DNA of 59,498 nucleotides from Verrucomicrobiales bacterium (GTDB lineage: Bacteria; Verrucomicrobiota; Verrucomicrobiia; Verrucomicrobiales; DEV007). The stretch covers positions 86,601 through 146,098 of the forward strand of contig PAAG01000002.1 of the NCBI GenBank assembly GCA_002698785.1, read 5' to 3'. Both the position numbers and the translations under genes were made by a program. This document shows, in pieces, positions 23,759 through 33,238 of the stretch. Position 1 is the stretch's first letter. Each line of letters starts with the position of its first letter. The notes below the pieces were generated by a model. That model saw only the letters and a program-made list of their open reading frames with translations. It did not search any database and was not told the origin of the DNA.

Positions 23759-24958
23759 ATGAAAACCCTTCTTTCTATCATCTTGATCACGCTATTGGCT
23801 ACGATCATCCACGCAGAGGAGACTCCATGGACCCGCCACACCATCGATGCTGTCGAGAAAGAAGCCGGCAAGGCAGGTGCCGATGGTGTCCGGCTCGGGG
23901 ATCTCAACAAAGACGGGCTCCCCGATATAGTCACTGGCTGGGAAGAAGGCGGTGCCATCCGCGTTTGCCTGAATCCCGGTTTCGACAGGGCAAAACTCCA
24001 TTGGCCCTCCGTCACCGTAGGCAAAGTAAGATCGCCTGAAGATGCCGTCTTGGTCGACCTTGATGCAAATGGAGTCCTCGACGTTGTCTCGTCGACCGAA
24101 GGCAAAGAAAGATCGATCTTTTTTCATTGGGCACCTGAGCTAAAGAGCATTACGGATGCCAACCAGTGGAAAACAGATGTCCTACCCGCCTCAGAGAAAA
24201 TTGAGGCATGGATGTTCACCCTTCCTTTCGACGTGGACCAGGATGGCGATATGGATTTGATTTCGGGCTCAAAAAGCACAGGTGCTTCCATCTCGTGGTT
24301 TGAAAATCCTGGCGGGGAGAACTCCAGAGATGTCGAGAAGTGGACTATCCATCGAGCCACAGATGCGGCATGGATCATGAGCCTCCGAATACTGGAAGTC
24401 GGCTCTGAGAAGTTTTTGGCATACTCTGATCGCAAAGGAGACAGGAGCGGAATCTACTTGATCCCATTCCTGAAAAAAGAGCCGTGGCTGGGAAAACCAG
24501 TCCTTATAGGCGCGTCCGGTGAAGAGGTAATGTTTCTCGACCTTGCTTTGATAAACGATGACGAGAAACCCGATATCGTAGCAGCACTCAGGCCTGACAA
24601 GATTCGCATTTTTCATCATCCAGAAAACACGCTTTCGCTCTGGGAGAACACCTCAGAATTGGAGCCCTTGTCCTCTGACAAACACGGCACGGCAAAAGCG
24701 GTGCGAGTCGGGAACCTGGACGATGCCGATGCCCCGGAGTACATCATTACTTGCGAACATGCTAATGGTCAGAAACATGGAACTATGATGTATCAGCAGT
24801 CCTCTGGATACTCCACGATAAGCGGCCCCGAAGGCGTCAAATTCGACCGTATCGAACTACTGGATCTCGACGGCGACTCAGATCTCGATGTTCTCACTTG
24901 CGAAGAACGGGAAGGCCTCGGCGTTTTCTGGTATGAGAATCCAGCCAACCGGAAGTAA
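23759..24958 (+). CDS. Secreted FG-GAP/VCBS-repeat protein
   Basis: A 399-residue exported protein with a signal peptide (MKTLLSIILITLLATIIHAEE). It contains repeated calcium-binding-like FG-GAP/VCBS elements with DxNxDGxxDI patterns: LGDLNKDGLPDIVTGWE, VDLDANGVLDVVSS, DVDQDGDMDLISGSK, LINDDEKPDIVAAL and LLDLDGDSDLDVLTCEE. Such proteins form a seven-bladed beta-propeller. These families are common in planctomycetes and verrucomicrobia and are often surface- or periplasm-located. The frame is open from 23579, but only ATG 23759 gives a signal peptide. The specific role is unknown. Confidence 0.85.
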   Translation: MKTLLSIILITLLATIIHAEETPWTRHTIDAVEKEAGKAGADGVRLGDLNKDGLPDIVTGWEEGGAIRVCLNPGFDRAKLHWPSVTVGKVRSPEDAVLVDLDANGVLDVVSSTEGKERSIFFHWAPELKSITDANQWKTDVLPASEKIEAWMFTLPFDVDQDGDMDLISGSKSTGASISWFENPGGENSRDVEKWTIHRATDAAWIMSLRILEVGSEKFLAYSDRKGDRSGIYLIPFLKKEPWLGKPVLIGASGEEVMFLDLALINDDEKPDIVAALRPDKIRIFHHPENTLSLWENTSELEPLSSDKHGTAKAVRVGNLDDADAPEYIITCEHANGQKHGTMMYQQSSGYSTISGPEGVKFDRIELLDLDGDSDLDVLTCEEREGLGVFWYENPANRK

Positions 24959-24968
24959 CTTCGCAGCC

Positions 24969-25388
24969 ATGGAGACCAAAAAACCAATCCAGGGGTCGTG
25001 CCTGTGCGGTTCCATCAAGTTCGAGAGCACAGCGACACCAGCCACCTTTCTCTATTGCACCTGCAGGAGTTGTCAGAAGACTACGGGAAGCGCGCATGCA
25101 ACCAACCTCATGGTTCCTGTGGCTTCGTTAGTGTGGAAAGAAGGAGAATCTCTGATTCGTAAATACGTCGAGCAAAATGAGAACCCGGGCTTCCCGACCT
25201 GGTTCTGCTCTCAGTGCGGATCATTCCTTCCTCACATCAGCCGATCCGGTGAAGACTATGTCATACCGGCAGGCCTACTCGATGTCGAAATCGAGACATC
25301 ACCACAGGCAGTGATCTACTGGGAAGAGTGCCCGTCATGGTATCGCTCGACCGATTCTCTGGCAAAGCATGCCACCGAGCCGGAATAA
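24969..25388 (+). CDS. GFA/CENP-V-family zinc protein
   Basis: A 139-residue protein of the glutathione-dependent formaldehyde-activating enzyme (GFA) fold. Zinc-ligand cysteines are seen in GSCLCGS (about 11-17), CTCRSCQ (about 37-43) and CSQCG. The remainder has the family's TGSAHATNLMVP and VEIETSPQAVIYWEE segments. Many relatives are annotated as GFA, but the formaldehyde role is proven for few; call it a GFA-like zinc protein. It starts 10 bp after the FG-GAP gene stop, which suggests cotranscription. The open frame extends to 24888, but the upstream part overlaps that gene. Confidence 0.87.
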   Translation: METKKPIQGSCLCGSIKFESTATPATFLYCTCRSCQKTTGSAHATNLMVPVASLVWKEGESLIRKYVEQNENPGFPTWFCSQCGSFLPHISRSGEDYVIPAGLLDVEIETSPQAVIYWEECPSWYRSTDSLAKHATEPE

Positions 25389-25480
25389 TTTTCCCTGCAA
25401 AAAGTTAACATTTTTGACGTCTCGCGAAACTTTAGCGGGTGCCTCGGGTTACATGCATCAAGTGAACCAACCCGATCCCT

Positions 25481-27994
25481 ATGAAGGTACGCTGGCAACA
25501 TCTCGCTCTCTCTTTCTCCCTTCTATCCGGACATCTCTTCGCACAAGAGGTGTCCATGTCATCGTCTGCTTCGCAGGAACAACTCGACTTCTTTGAGAAG
25601 AAAATCCGTCCGGCTCTCGTCAAACATTGCTACAAATGTCACGCGGAAGAAGGTGATAAAATCAAAGGTGGCCTTCTTCTCGACACACGCGAAGCGACAA
25701 GAGTTGGTGGCGACTCAGGCAAAGCCATCGTCCCTCACGATCTGGACGAGAGCTTGCTATATGTCGCGATCACCTACGAGGACAGCAGCCTCGAAATGCC
25801 TCCGAAGTATAAGCTCGACGACGACGTCATAGCCGACTTCAAGACATGGATCGAAATGGGCGCACCCGATCCTCGCGAAAGACGTTTAGAGCCCGGCACC
25901 CCTACCGAATACACAAACACAATCGACATTGAAGCAGGACGGGAACACTGGGCCTACCAGCAGGCCATGAAGCCAAACTTGCCCGAAGTCGCTGATGAGA
26001 AATGGAACAAAAACCCAATCGATCGATTCGTATCAGCAAAGAGAAATGATGAAGGTCTCTCTGCAAACGGCGAAGCTGATCCACGCACACTGATTCGACG
26101 CCTCTCATTCGACCTTACCGGCCTTCCCCCATCCTCATCCGATGTGGAACAGTTTGTCGCCGACTTCGACGAAAACCCTGACACAGCCATATCAGAAGCA
26201 ACATCCCGCATGCTCGAAAGTGAGCAGTATGGAGAAAGGTGGGGGCGCCACTGGCTCGATGTGGCACGCTATGGTGAGTCATCCGGGAAAGAAATTAACG
26301 CTGCCTTTCCTCACGCCTGGCGCTATCGGGATTACGTAATCGATTCATTCAACCAAGACAAGCCCTTCGATCAGTTCATCACCGAGCAGATCGCCGGAGA
26401 TCTCCTCGACGCCGAAAACGATCAAAAGCGAACCGAACAACTCGTAGCAACTGGCTTCCTGGCCATCGGAACCAAGGGGTTGAATGAACAGAACGCCCGC
26501 CAATACCGATTCGACCTCGTCGATGAACAAATCGACACAACCACACAGGCTCTGCTAGGCACCACTGTCTCCTGCGCACGATGTCACGATCACAAATTCG
26601 ATCCCGTCCCAATGGCGGACTACTACGCCATGGCCGGAATTTTCCTGAGCAGCGAAACTCTTTATGGAACAACAGAAGCGCTGCAGAACCGCCGCACTAC
26701 CGAACTGATCAGCCTTCCTGACTCTGCACCGGTTGCCGCAGAAGGAAAATCTCTAGCGGACATGATCGATCTTGAAATGCAGCGAGACATCCTGCAAGAA
26801 CGCCTCGACGATCTGCTCGATGAGTCAAGGGAGGCACGCCGCTCCGGCGATGGAGACGAAGCAACGCGCATTCGCCAGCAAACCCTCGGAGTGAGAAACA
26901 GACTCGGTCAGGCCGAAGGAACGCTGAAAGCATTCCTGGATGACGGAACACCTATCGCCCTTGCCATGGGGGTTAGGGATAAAGAAGATCCCTTCGACTC
27001 CCAGATCCTCATTCGCGGCGAAGAAGACAACCCGACAGACGAACGCGTTCCTCGCGGTTTTATTCAGGTCATCAAGACAAACGATGAGGAGCCCATTGAA
27101 GCCGACCAAAGCGGAAGACTACAGCTCGCCCACTGGATCACCTCTCCTGAGAACCCACTCACTGCCAGAGTCTTTGTAAACCGTGTCTGGTCGAAGCTCT
27201 TTGGTGAAGGACTCGTCTCTACTCCGGACAACTTCGGCACAACAGGCGAGCTGCCTAGCCACCCCGACCTCCTGGATTATCTCGCCATTCGCTTCGTCGA
27301 ACTGGACTGGTCCGTGAAAGACCTCATCGAGGAAATAGTAACCTCACAAACCTACCGTATGAGCTCGGATTTCAATCCAGAGTATTTTGAAATGGATCCC
27401 GAGAATCGATATCTCTGGAGATTTCCTAAACGGCGCCTAGACGCCGAATCGATTCGCGATGCGACCCTCGCAGTCAGCGGTCAACTGGATGCATCTCGTC
27501 CCAAAGGCTCGGTAATCGGACAGATCGGTGATGGATACTTTGGCCGAACCATCACAGACGCCCAGATCGAAGTTCCCAGCAATCATCGCTCCGTCTATCT
27601 CCCTATCGTAAGAGGGCTCGTTCCAGAGTCATTGGCTGTATTCGACTTCGCAGATCCCAGCCTAATCTCCGGCAAAAGGGAGATCACAACAGTTCCCTCA
27701 CAAGCACTCTACATGATGAACTCCGAGTTCGTCATTGAGAGCGCAGATGCCATGGCCCGCCACCTGACAGAAGATCGAGGCCTCCGCGGTCCCGAACTCG
27801 CAAAAGAAGCATTCTACCTCTGCTATTCACGCCCGCCGACCAGTGAAGAGGGACAGAGAACCAAAGAGTATATCGAACGCTTCCTCGCCACCGCCGACGA
27901 ATCCGGTCTATCGCAGGACGAAGCTCGCCTCCTAGCCCTGACCACCTTTTGCCAATCACTGATTTCCAGCGCCGAATTTCGCTACCTGAACTGA
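25481..27994 (+). CDS. Secreted cytochrome-c/DUF1549/DUF1553 (PSD1-type) protein
   Basis: An 837-residue exported protein of the planctomycete-type cytochrome c family. A signal peptide (residues 1-22) is followed by a haem-binding CYKCH (50-54) in the PSCyt1-like domain. DUF1549 comes next (LIRRLSFDLTGLPPSSSDVEQFVADF ... YGERWGRHWLDVARYGES) with a second CARCH (365-369, in CARCHDHKFDPVP), then a coiled-coil-like region (about 425-490) and the C-terminal DUF1553 (LAHWITSPENPLTARVFVNRVWSKLFGEGLV). The biochemical role of these secreted haem proteins is not established; they occur with DUF1501 partners, as here 27 bp downstream. The start is ATG 25481. Confidence 0.92.
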   Translation: MKVRWQHLALSFSLLSGHLFAQEVSMSSSASQEQLDFFEKKIRPALVKHCYKCHAEEGDKIKGGLLLDTREATRVGGDSGKAIVPHDLDESLLYVAITYEDSSLEMPPKYKLDDDVIADFKTWIEMGAPDPRERRLEPGTPTEYTNTIDIEAGREHWAYQQAMKPNLPEVADEKWNKNPIDRFVSAKRNDEGLSANGEADPRTLIRRLSFDLTGLPPSSSDVEQFVADFDENPDTAISEATSRMLESEQYGERWGRHWLDVARYGESSGKEINAAFPHAWRYRDYVIDSFNQDKPFDQFITEQIAGDLLDAENDQKRTEQLVATGFLAIGTKGLNEQNARQYRFDLVDEQIDTTTQALLGTTVSCARCHDHKFDPVPMADYYAMAGIFLSSETLYGTTEALQNRRTTELISLPDSAPVAAEGKSLADMIDLEMQRDILQERLDDLLDESREARRSGDGDEATRIRQQTLGVRNRLGQAEGTLKAFLDDGTPIALAMGVRDKEDPFDSQILIRGEEDNPTDERVPRGFIQVIKTNDEEPIEADQSGRLQLAHWITSPENPLTARVFVNRVWSKLFGEGLVSTPDNFGTTGELPSHPDLLDYLAIRFVELDWSVKDLIEEIVTSQTYRMSSDFNPEYFEMDPENRYLWRFPKRRLDAESIRDATLAVSGQLDASRPKGSVIGQIGDGYFGRTITDAQIEVPSNHRSVYLPIVRGLVPESLAVFDFADPSLISGKREITTVPSQALYMMNSEFVIESADAMARHLTEDRGLRGPELAKEAFYLCYSRPPTSEEGQRTKEYIERFLATADESGLSQDEARLLALTTFCQSLISSAEFRYLN

Positions 27995-28021
27995 AACTCA
28001 TCTTTCAAACCCAATCCCGTC

Positions 28022-29401
28022 ATGTCTCCCTACAGCCCATTTACTCTTAATCGACGTCAGGTCCTGAAGACCACCTCTTCGGGATTTGGTTTCCTCGCCT
28101 TCTCTGCCCTGTCGAGTCTCGCAGCCCAGAAATCCCAAAACCCATTGGCACCGAAACAGCCTCATTTCCCTGCCCGAGCAAAGCGAGTGATCTTTCTCGC
28201 CATGCAGGGTGCCCCTTCTCACGTCGATACCTTTGATTACAAACCCGACCTGTCCCGTGACAGTGGAAAGGCGACAAAGGGCTTCGCAAAACTACTCGGT
28301 TCGCCTTTTGAGTTCAAACAACACGGCGAGAGCGGACTCTATATTTCCGAACTCTTCCCTCACCTCGCCGCTCAAGCAGACGACCTGTGTCTTGTGAACA
28401 GCATGCACACAGACGTGCCAAACCACCCCCAGGCAACCACCCAGATGAACACGGGCAACTTTCAGTTTGTTCGTCCATCGATGGGAGCGTGGACACTCTA
28501 CGGACTCGGCACCGAAAACGACAGCTTGCCAGGCTACATCACCCTTTCCCCTCCTAACGGAGCACAAAACTACGGGAGTGCATTCCTTCCCGCTATTTAT
28601 CAGGGAACACCGATCGGCAAACAGGCACGCAATCGCTTCATCGCCGAAGAAGATCAGGGAGCAGTCAGCAACATTGCGAACCCAAGGTTGAACTCCGACC
28701 TCCAGCGAGTGCAGCTCGACTACATAAAATCGCTCAACGCAGAAAAGCTGAAGCGCGACCAGTATCATCCCGACGTCGAAGGCATCATTGAGTCTTACGA
28801 GCTCGCCTTCCGGATGCAGGATGAATTGCCTGACGTGCTGGACATCTCAAGCGAGCCCGAATCCATTCGCAAACTCTACGGCATTGACGATCGCACAACA
28901 GGAGCCTTCGCAAAGCAGTGCCTCAGTGCGCGTCGCCTTGCTGAAGCTGGAGTCCGATTTATCCAGCTCAATCACGGAAACTGGGATCACCACCGGAATC
29001 TGAAGGACGGCCTCACCAACAACTGCGCCGAGATCGACAAGCCAATTGCCGCGCTCCTCCAGGATCTCAAGCAAAGAGACATGCTCAAAGACACCCTTGT
29101 CATCTGGTCCGGCGAATTTGGCCGCACTCCTCATGGCCAGAATAACAATGGTCGCGATCACAACAATCGGGGCTACAGCCTCTGGATGGCCGGCGGCGGA
29201 GTCAAAGGCGGTCTTCGCTATGGAGCCACCGACGAATACGGATACCAAGCTGTTGAGGACAAAGTCCACATCCACGACTGGCACGCCACGGTTCTTCACC
29301 TCCTCGGTTTGAACCACACCGACCTGACCTATCGTTACGCTGGAAGAGATTTCCGCCTCACCGACGTTCATGGCCATGTCGTGGATGGAATTCTTTCTTA
29401 A
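28022..29401 (+). CDS. DUF1501 protein with Tat-like signal
   Basis: A 459-residue DUF1501 (alkaline-phosphatase-superfamily-like) protein, the usual partner of DUF1549/DUF1553 genes. The N-terminus has NRRQVLKTTSSGFGFLAFS, a twin-arginine-like signal. Family landmarks are KRVIFLAMQGAPSHVDTFDYKP, FPHLAAQADDLCLVNSMHTD, RRLAEAGVRFIQLNHGNWDHH, VIWSGEFGRTPHGQNN, and the end IHDWHATVLHLLGL ... GRDFRLTDVHGHVV. Enzymatic activity is inferred from the superfamily only. It is the second gene of the pair. Confidence 0.93.
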   Translation: MSPYSPFTLNRRQVLKTTSSGFGFLAFSALSSLAAQKSQNPLAPKQPHFPARAKRVIFLAMQGAPSHVDTFDYKPDLSRDSGKATKGFAKLLGSPFEFKQHGESGLYISELFPHLAAQADDLCLVNSMHTDVPNHPQATTQMNTGNFQFVRPSMGAWTLYGLGTENDSLPGYITLSPPNGAQNYGSAFLPAIYQGTPIGKQARNRFIAEEDQGAVSNIANPRLNSDLQRVQLDYIKSLNAEKLKRDQYHPDVEGIIESYELAFRMQDELPDVLDISSEPESIRKLYGIDDRTTGAFAKQCLSARRLAEAGVRFIQLNHGNWDHHRNLKDGLTNNCAEIDKPIAALLQDLKQRDMLKDTLVIWSGEFGRTPHGQNNNGRDHNNRGYSLWMAGGGVKGGLRYGATDEYGYQAVEDKVHIHDWHATVLHLLGLNHTDLTYRYAGRDFRLTDVHGHVVDGILS

Positions 29402-29560
29402 GTCAGCAGGTTTGCACGCCCCGTCGAATTCCCAAACCACCCAAACATTTCCGGAGCCCATCCGTATAAGAGAGTGACGGCTCTCCCATAATCCCCATTT
29501 AGTTAAGAAATCTGAACAATTTCTGGAGAGTCGCCTCATTATTGGTATTATCTACCTGTC

Positions 29561-30532
29561 ATGGCTACTCTCTCTCGACGCACTCTTCTGGCCCTGAGTC
29601 CTCTCGCCTTCTCCCCTTCACTCTTGTATTCACAGGAGCAGACGGCAGCTAAAAGGCAACTCCCCATGTCGACGATCTTCAAAGGAGAAGATCGTTTTCA
29701 GACCATCGTGAAGAAAGCGCAGAGCGAAGACTGGAAAGCCATTCCCATTGGGAAACGCATCATCAAATTTGCGGAAGAACTTCGTGGAACTCCCTATGAA
29801 AGCTTTACCTTAGAGATCGACGATCATATCGAGTCTCCATCCGTAAATCTGGACGGAGTCGACTGCTGGACCTTTTTCGAGGCTTGCCTGGGAATGGCTC
29901 GAATGGTGGGAAGCGAAAAATCCACATACACTCCGGCCGATCTTCTTCGTGAGATTGAGTTTACCCGCTACCGAGGTGGGCAATGCAGCGGAGACTATTT
30001 AGAGCGTATCCACTATTTGGCAGAGTGGTTCTTTGAAAATGATGCCCGAGGCACCTGCGAACATCTCACCTCGGACCTACCGGGTGCAGAAAGAATCCAC
30101 GATCGAAAGATCAGCGAGATGACGACTCTCTGGAAATACTATCGGTATTTGAAAAACAATCCTGACCTCTTGGGCGAGATGAAGGAATGGGAAGACTACG
30201 TCGCAGCACTCCCTGTGTATCACATTCCGAAATCGAAAGTCGCCGGAATCGAATCGAAGCTGCAGAGTGGCGATGTCATAGGTATTGCTACGAAATACAA
30301 CGGTGGTTTCTGCTCCCACGTGGGGCTGATCAACCGAACGAGCGATGGCGTTGCCCGATTCATGCACGCCTCCCGGGACTACAAGAAAGTCGTAGTCGAC
30401 GACTCGATTTCAGATTACCTGAATCGATACAGCAAGCATGCAGGTATTTTGGTCGGAAGGCCACTGGAAGTCTCCGAAACCATCACGGATGAATCAACCT
30501 ACAAGGCCAATCTGAAAAACCTGGTCGGGTAA
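29561..30532 (+). CDS. Secreted DUF1460/NlpC-P60-like amidase
   Basis: A 323-residue exported protein of the DUF1460 (N-acetylmuramoyl-L-alanine amidase-like) family, papain-fold cell-wall hydrolases. The N-terminus is a Tat- or Sec-like signal (SRRTLLALSPLAFSPSLL). The catalytic cysteine is C102 in GVDCWTFFEACLG and the histidine is H253 in GGFCSHVGLI. Other family segments are GDYLERIHYLAEWFFEN and LQSGDVIGIATKYNG. It is expected to cleave peptidoglycan or a peptide in the periplasm. It follows the DUF1501 gene by 159 bp and precedes a small membrane protein gene by 21 bp. Confidence 0.88.
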   Translation: MATLSRRTLLALSPLAFSPSLLYSQEQTAAKRQLPMSTIFKGEDRFQTIVKKAQSEDWKAIPIGKRIIKFAEELRGTPYESFTLEIDDHIESPSVNLDGVDCWTFFEACLGMARMVGSEKSTYTPADLLREIEFTRYRGGQCSGDYLERIHYLAEWFFENDARGTCEHLTSDLPGAERIHDRKISEMTTLWKYYRYLKNNPDLLGEMKEWEDYVAALPVYHIPKSKVAGIESKLQSGDVIGIATKYNGGFCSHVGLINRTSDGVARFMHASRDYKKVVVDDSISDYLNRYSKHAGILVGRPLEVSETITDESTYKANLKNLVG

Positions 30533-30553
30533 CCAAAATTACGCTCTCACGAT

Positions 30554-30823
30554 ATGGCCGATAACATGGACGGGATGCTGCGGATCATTTACATCCTCAG
30601 TTGGATGTTGATCGCACTGGGAGTCTTCAAAATGGGAATCTACTTCCTCGGCGAGTTTTCCCCAGGTATTTACAGCAAAATCAAGACCGAGACATATCGC
30701 AAACTTCTCACCGGAAAAGGCAACAGACTCTTATTCGGACTCGGTGGGTTCATCACTGCCCTCCTCGGAGGTATTTTCCTCGGACTCGGCATGCTCATCC
30801 GCTGGCTCAGCAACAGCATGTGA
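30554..30823 (+). CDS. Small membrane protein, unknown function
   Basis: An 89-residue protein with two hydrophobic helices (IIYILSWMLIALGVFKMGIYFL, about 11-32, and LLFGLGGFITALLGGIFLGLGMLI, about 59-82) joined by a basic, hydrophilic segment. No family is recognised. It begins 21 bp after the DUF1460 gene, which suggests cotranscription. Its last 93 bp overlap, on the opposite strand, the end of the gene at 30731-31354, so one of the two C-termini may be non-functional or both are real. Confidence 0.5.
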   Translation: MADNMDGMLRIIYILSWMLIALGVFKMGIYFLGEFSPGIYSKIKTETYRKLLTGKGNRLLFGLGGFITALLGGIFLGLGMLIRWLSNSM

Positions 30824-31354
30824 GGCTTTCGCCTTGGCTTCTTCCTGAGCAAGAAGGTCTGCCACCTCGCGTTGGACTTCCTCGATCTCTGCGAGCTTCA
30901 ACCCCGGGTCAGCGACAATGAACACGTCGGCGTTTTCCGCGTGCTCGTAGAATAGAAGTTTCCTCGTTTCCGTTTCCTTCGAGTCAGTCGGGATAAGCAC
31001 CTTTTTCCGCTCCAGCATTAAGGCCAGAATGAAGCGAGCGTTCTCGGTCTTTGAATCATCCTCTTCAATGAACCTTCGCAGCATCCCCTCGACTGAGGTG
31101 TCTTCCATTTTCTTCGGTTCCTCGACTTTAACGGGTGCTTTGTAGGTAGATTTCCAAAAAGAAAACGGCTTGGGTTCGAGTGTCGGGCGCACTTCTTTCC
31201 ACGCCTCTACGGAGTAGTCCTTTCGCACAAACCCATCCGACTCTGGATCGTCAAAGATACAGGTATAAAACTCTTCTTTGTCCTTAAACGGCTCCCCGGT
31301 GACCTCGCACTTGGCCTCGGTAGAGCGAATTTTCCAGTCTTGAATGATTGCCAT
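30731..31354 (-). CDS. Conserved hypothetical protein with acidic tail
   Basis: A 207-residue soluble protein with no recognised function. The N-terminal 50 residues (STEAKCEVTGEPFKDKEEFYTCIFDDP) look like a compact folded domain with two cysteines. The middle is a charged helical segment (MLRRFIEEDDSKTENARFILALMLERKKVLI). The C-terminal 40 residues are almost all Glu, Ala, Ser and His (AEPADEHAESEENTSEEG) and overlap the opposite-strand gene. Its start is 59 bp from the end of the LptF/G-like gene on the same strand. Cytoplasmic by lack of a signal. Confidence 0.65.
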   Translation of the reverse strand: MAIIQDWKIRSTEAKCEVTGEPFKDKEEFYTCIFDDPESDGFVRKDYSVEAWKEVRPTLEPKPFSFWKSTYKAPVKVEEPKKMEDTSVEGMLRRFIEEDDSKTENARFILALMLERKKVLIPTDSKETETRKLLFYEHAENADVFIVADPGLKLAEIEEVQREVADLLAQEEAKAKASHAVAEPADEHAESEENTSEEGSDEPTESE

Positions 31355-31413
31355 CAGTCGAATGCAGAACGAGCGGTCCGGTAATTCAAATCGAGTAGAA
31401 TTTCAACTCCGAT

Positions 31414-33156
31414 TCATGCAGTTGCACGTTTCGCTTTGCCTTTTCCAAACAGCCCCGAAAACAACGTTTTAAGTTTTGGTATCTCTCTGTTTTGCGCGCG
31501 AAACCAAAGCAGACCGCAACCAATCACCCCGACGGTGATATTCGTCATCCATGCGGCTAGAAAAGGCGGCACCCTGTCTCCGTGGCCCATCGCAAGGAGC
31601 GTTCCTCGCATTACATACATTAAAGCAAAAATCACGATGGCAGCAGTAACTCCCCCCATAACTCCCCGGCGGGAATAGACGATTCCAAGCGGAGCGGCAA
31701 CCAGAAGCATCACGAAGCAAGACAGAGGTTCTGCAAACACATACCACCAGTTCGTTCGAAATGGGGCCAATTGGCGATCATCCATTTCCTGATTTGCATT
31801 CAAATACATGGTAAGGCCGGGGATACCGAGGTGCTCAGGATCCTGCGACGAACTCAGGACCATCCAAGGGGTCTCATGCCAATCCTCTACAATGAGTTCC
31901 TCCTGCGATCGAATTCGCGGGATGTGATTTTCATCATACCGGTAGATCTGCACATCGGAGAGAACCCATTGCGGCGGCTGAGCATTCCACACCCATTTTG
32001 CTCGCTTCGCTTTCCAAATCCGTCGTGGCTGATCTTCTCCATCGAGCTGGATCACAATCACATCCGCCATCTCATCGCTCAGTTTGAAGGGCACATGTCC
32101 TACAAACCACGTTCTTCGATCAATTTCGTTGACGTGCATCCAGCCATGTTTTGCCCAGATATCCCCCTTTACCTCTTTTCCATGCTTACGCGCCCACGAC
32201 TCCTTCTTAGCCGCGTCCATGATTGCATCTTTGTAACCTACCGACGCAGGTGCCCACTCATATTTGAAGGCCAGACAGATCAACGAGCTGTAGGCCCCAA
32301 CAATGAGAAGAGGGAGCAAAATACGCAGGACACTGCGCCCTGCCCCAATCATGCTGATCAGTTCATTCGAACGCGACATTTTGCTCAACGCAAAAAGACC
32401 GGAAAGCAGAACTACAATCGGCATTACAAACAAGATTACCGAAGGCACCTGAACCCGATAGAAGGTAATCATGATGCTGATAGGAAGGCCGGTGAATGCG
32501 CTTCCATTATCAGTGAAGTCAGCAATTACCCAAATTGCGATGAACGAGAACAAGCAGAAGAAAAAAGGAGAAAGGAAACTATGAACCACATACCGGTCCA
32601 TCAGCGTCAGCCGGAAATAACACATCGCCGCGACTGGAATACTCAGAATCACGATGATCACGAGGAACAATTGGCCCAGATAGGCCGGTATCGATGGTGT
32701 CTCTCCTGCTAGTGCTTTTCCTGATAACGCCTGTTGGGTCTCAATCACATCGGCTGGCAACCATGCGACCAGTCCCGCTACAGCAGCAATCCAGATAGAA
32801 AGTACGATGAAGTTCTCCCGACTGGAGCCAACTCCCCGCACAAAAAGACTGATTAAAAAGGCGACTAAAGCTAAGAACACGCCTACTCCCTGCCAGATCA
32901 TTGGGAAAACAGAAGGCAACTCCTGCAAAGCCACCGTAGTCCCTTCGGACGTTAATTCTGCAGCGGCGTTTCGGTAATCGACGAGAGTTCCGTAAAATAC
33001 CATGGCAAGGCCGACCACCAGAAACGCCATGCTCAGCTTCAGGGCGAGAGCCCCTTTGTCACTCGCACCGATGATTTTCGAAATCCAATCCCGTAAAGTC
33101 TTGGAAAAATCGATCGCGAGACGGGTGACCCGGTTTCTTGTCAGCACGTTAATCAT
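31414..33156 (-). CDS. LptF/LptG-family permease with N-terminal membrane extension
   Basis: A 580-residue YjgP/YjgQ-type permease, which with LptB and LptC extracts lipopolysaccharide from the inner membrane. The LptF-like core begins about residue 183 (LTLMDRYVVHSFLSPFFF ... FSFIAIWVIADF), with FYRVQVPSVILFVMPIVVLLSGLFALSKMSRSNELI and a periplasmic beta-jellyroll-like region (about 315-470). The first 180 residues are an extra part with about four hydrophobic helices. ATG 33156 is used; the frame extends upstream to 33513 but that region overlaps the divergent gene. An alternative start at MDRYVV (32601) would remove the extension. Confidence 0.83.
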   Translation of the reverse strand: MINVLTRNRVTRLAIDFSKTLRDWISKIIGASDKGALALKLSMAFLVVGLAMVFYGTLVDYRNAAAELTSEGTTVALQELPSVFPMIWQGVGVFLALVAFLISLFVRGVGSSRENFIVLSIWIAAVAGLVAWLPADVIETQQALSGKALAGETPSIPAYLGQLFLVIIVILSIPVAAMCYFRLTLMDRYVVHSFLSPFFFCLFSFIAIWVIADFTDNGSAFTGLPISIMITFYRVQVPSVILFVMPIVVLLSGLFALSKMSRSNELISMIGAGRSVLRILLPLLIVGAYSSLICLAFKYEWAPASVGYKDAIMDAAKKESWARKHGKEVKGDIWAKHGWMHVNEIDRRTWFVGHVPFKLSDEMADVIVIQLDGEDQPRRIWKAKRAKWVWNAQPPQWVLSDVQIYRYDENHIPRIRSQEELIVEDWHETPWMVLSSSQDPEHLGIPGLTMYLNANQEMDDRQLAPFRTNWWYVFAEPLSCFVMLLVAAPLGIVYSRRGVMGGVTAAIVIFALMYVMRGTLLAMGHGDRVPPFLAAWMTNITVGVIGCGLLWFRAQNREIPKLKTLFSGLFGKGKAKRATA

Positions 33157-33238
33157 GAACCATAGTTGAGAGCAGGCCAATTGACAGGAACTCCTGACTG
33201 TCCACTCTTCTGAACCGTTGCAAGGTTCGCTCCAACAC

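Noticed and set aside
31771-32712. Open frame of 313 codons on the plus strand inside the LptF/G gene
   Set aside because: It is antisense to a clearly membrane-protein-coding frame, rich in His, Arg and Pro without fold-like pattern, and has no plausible signal or family match.
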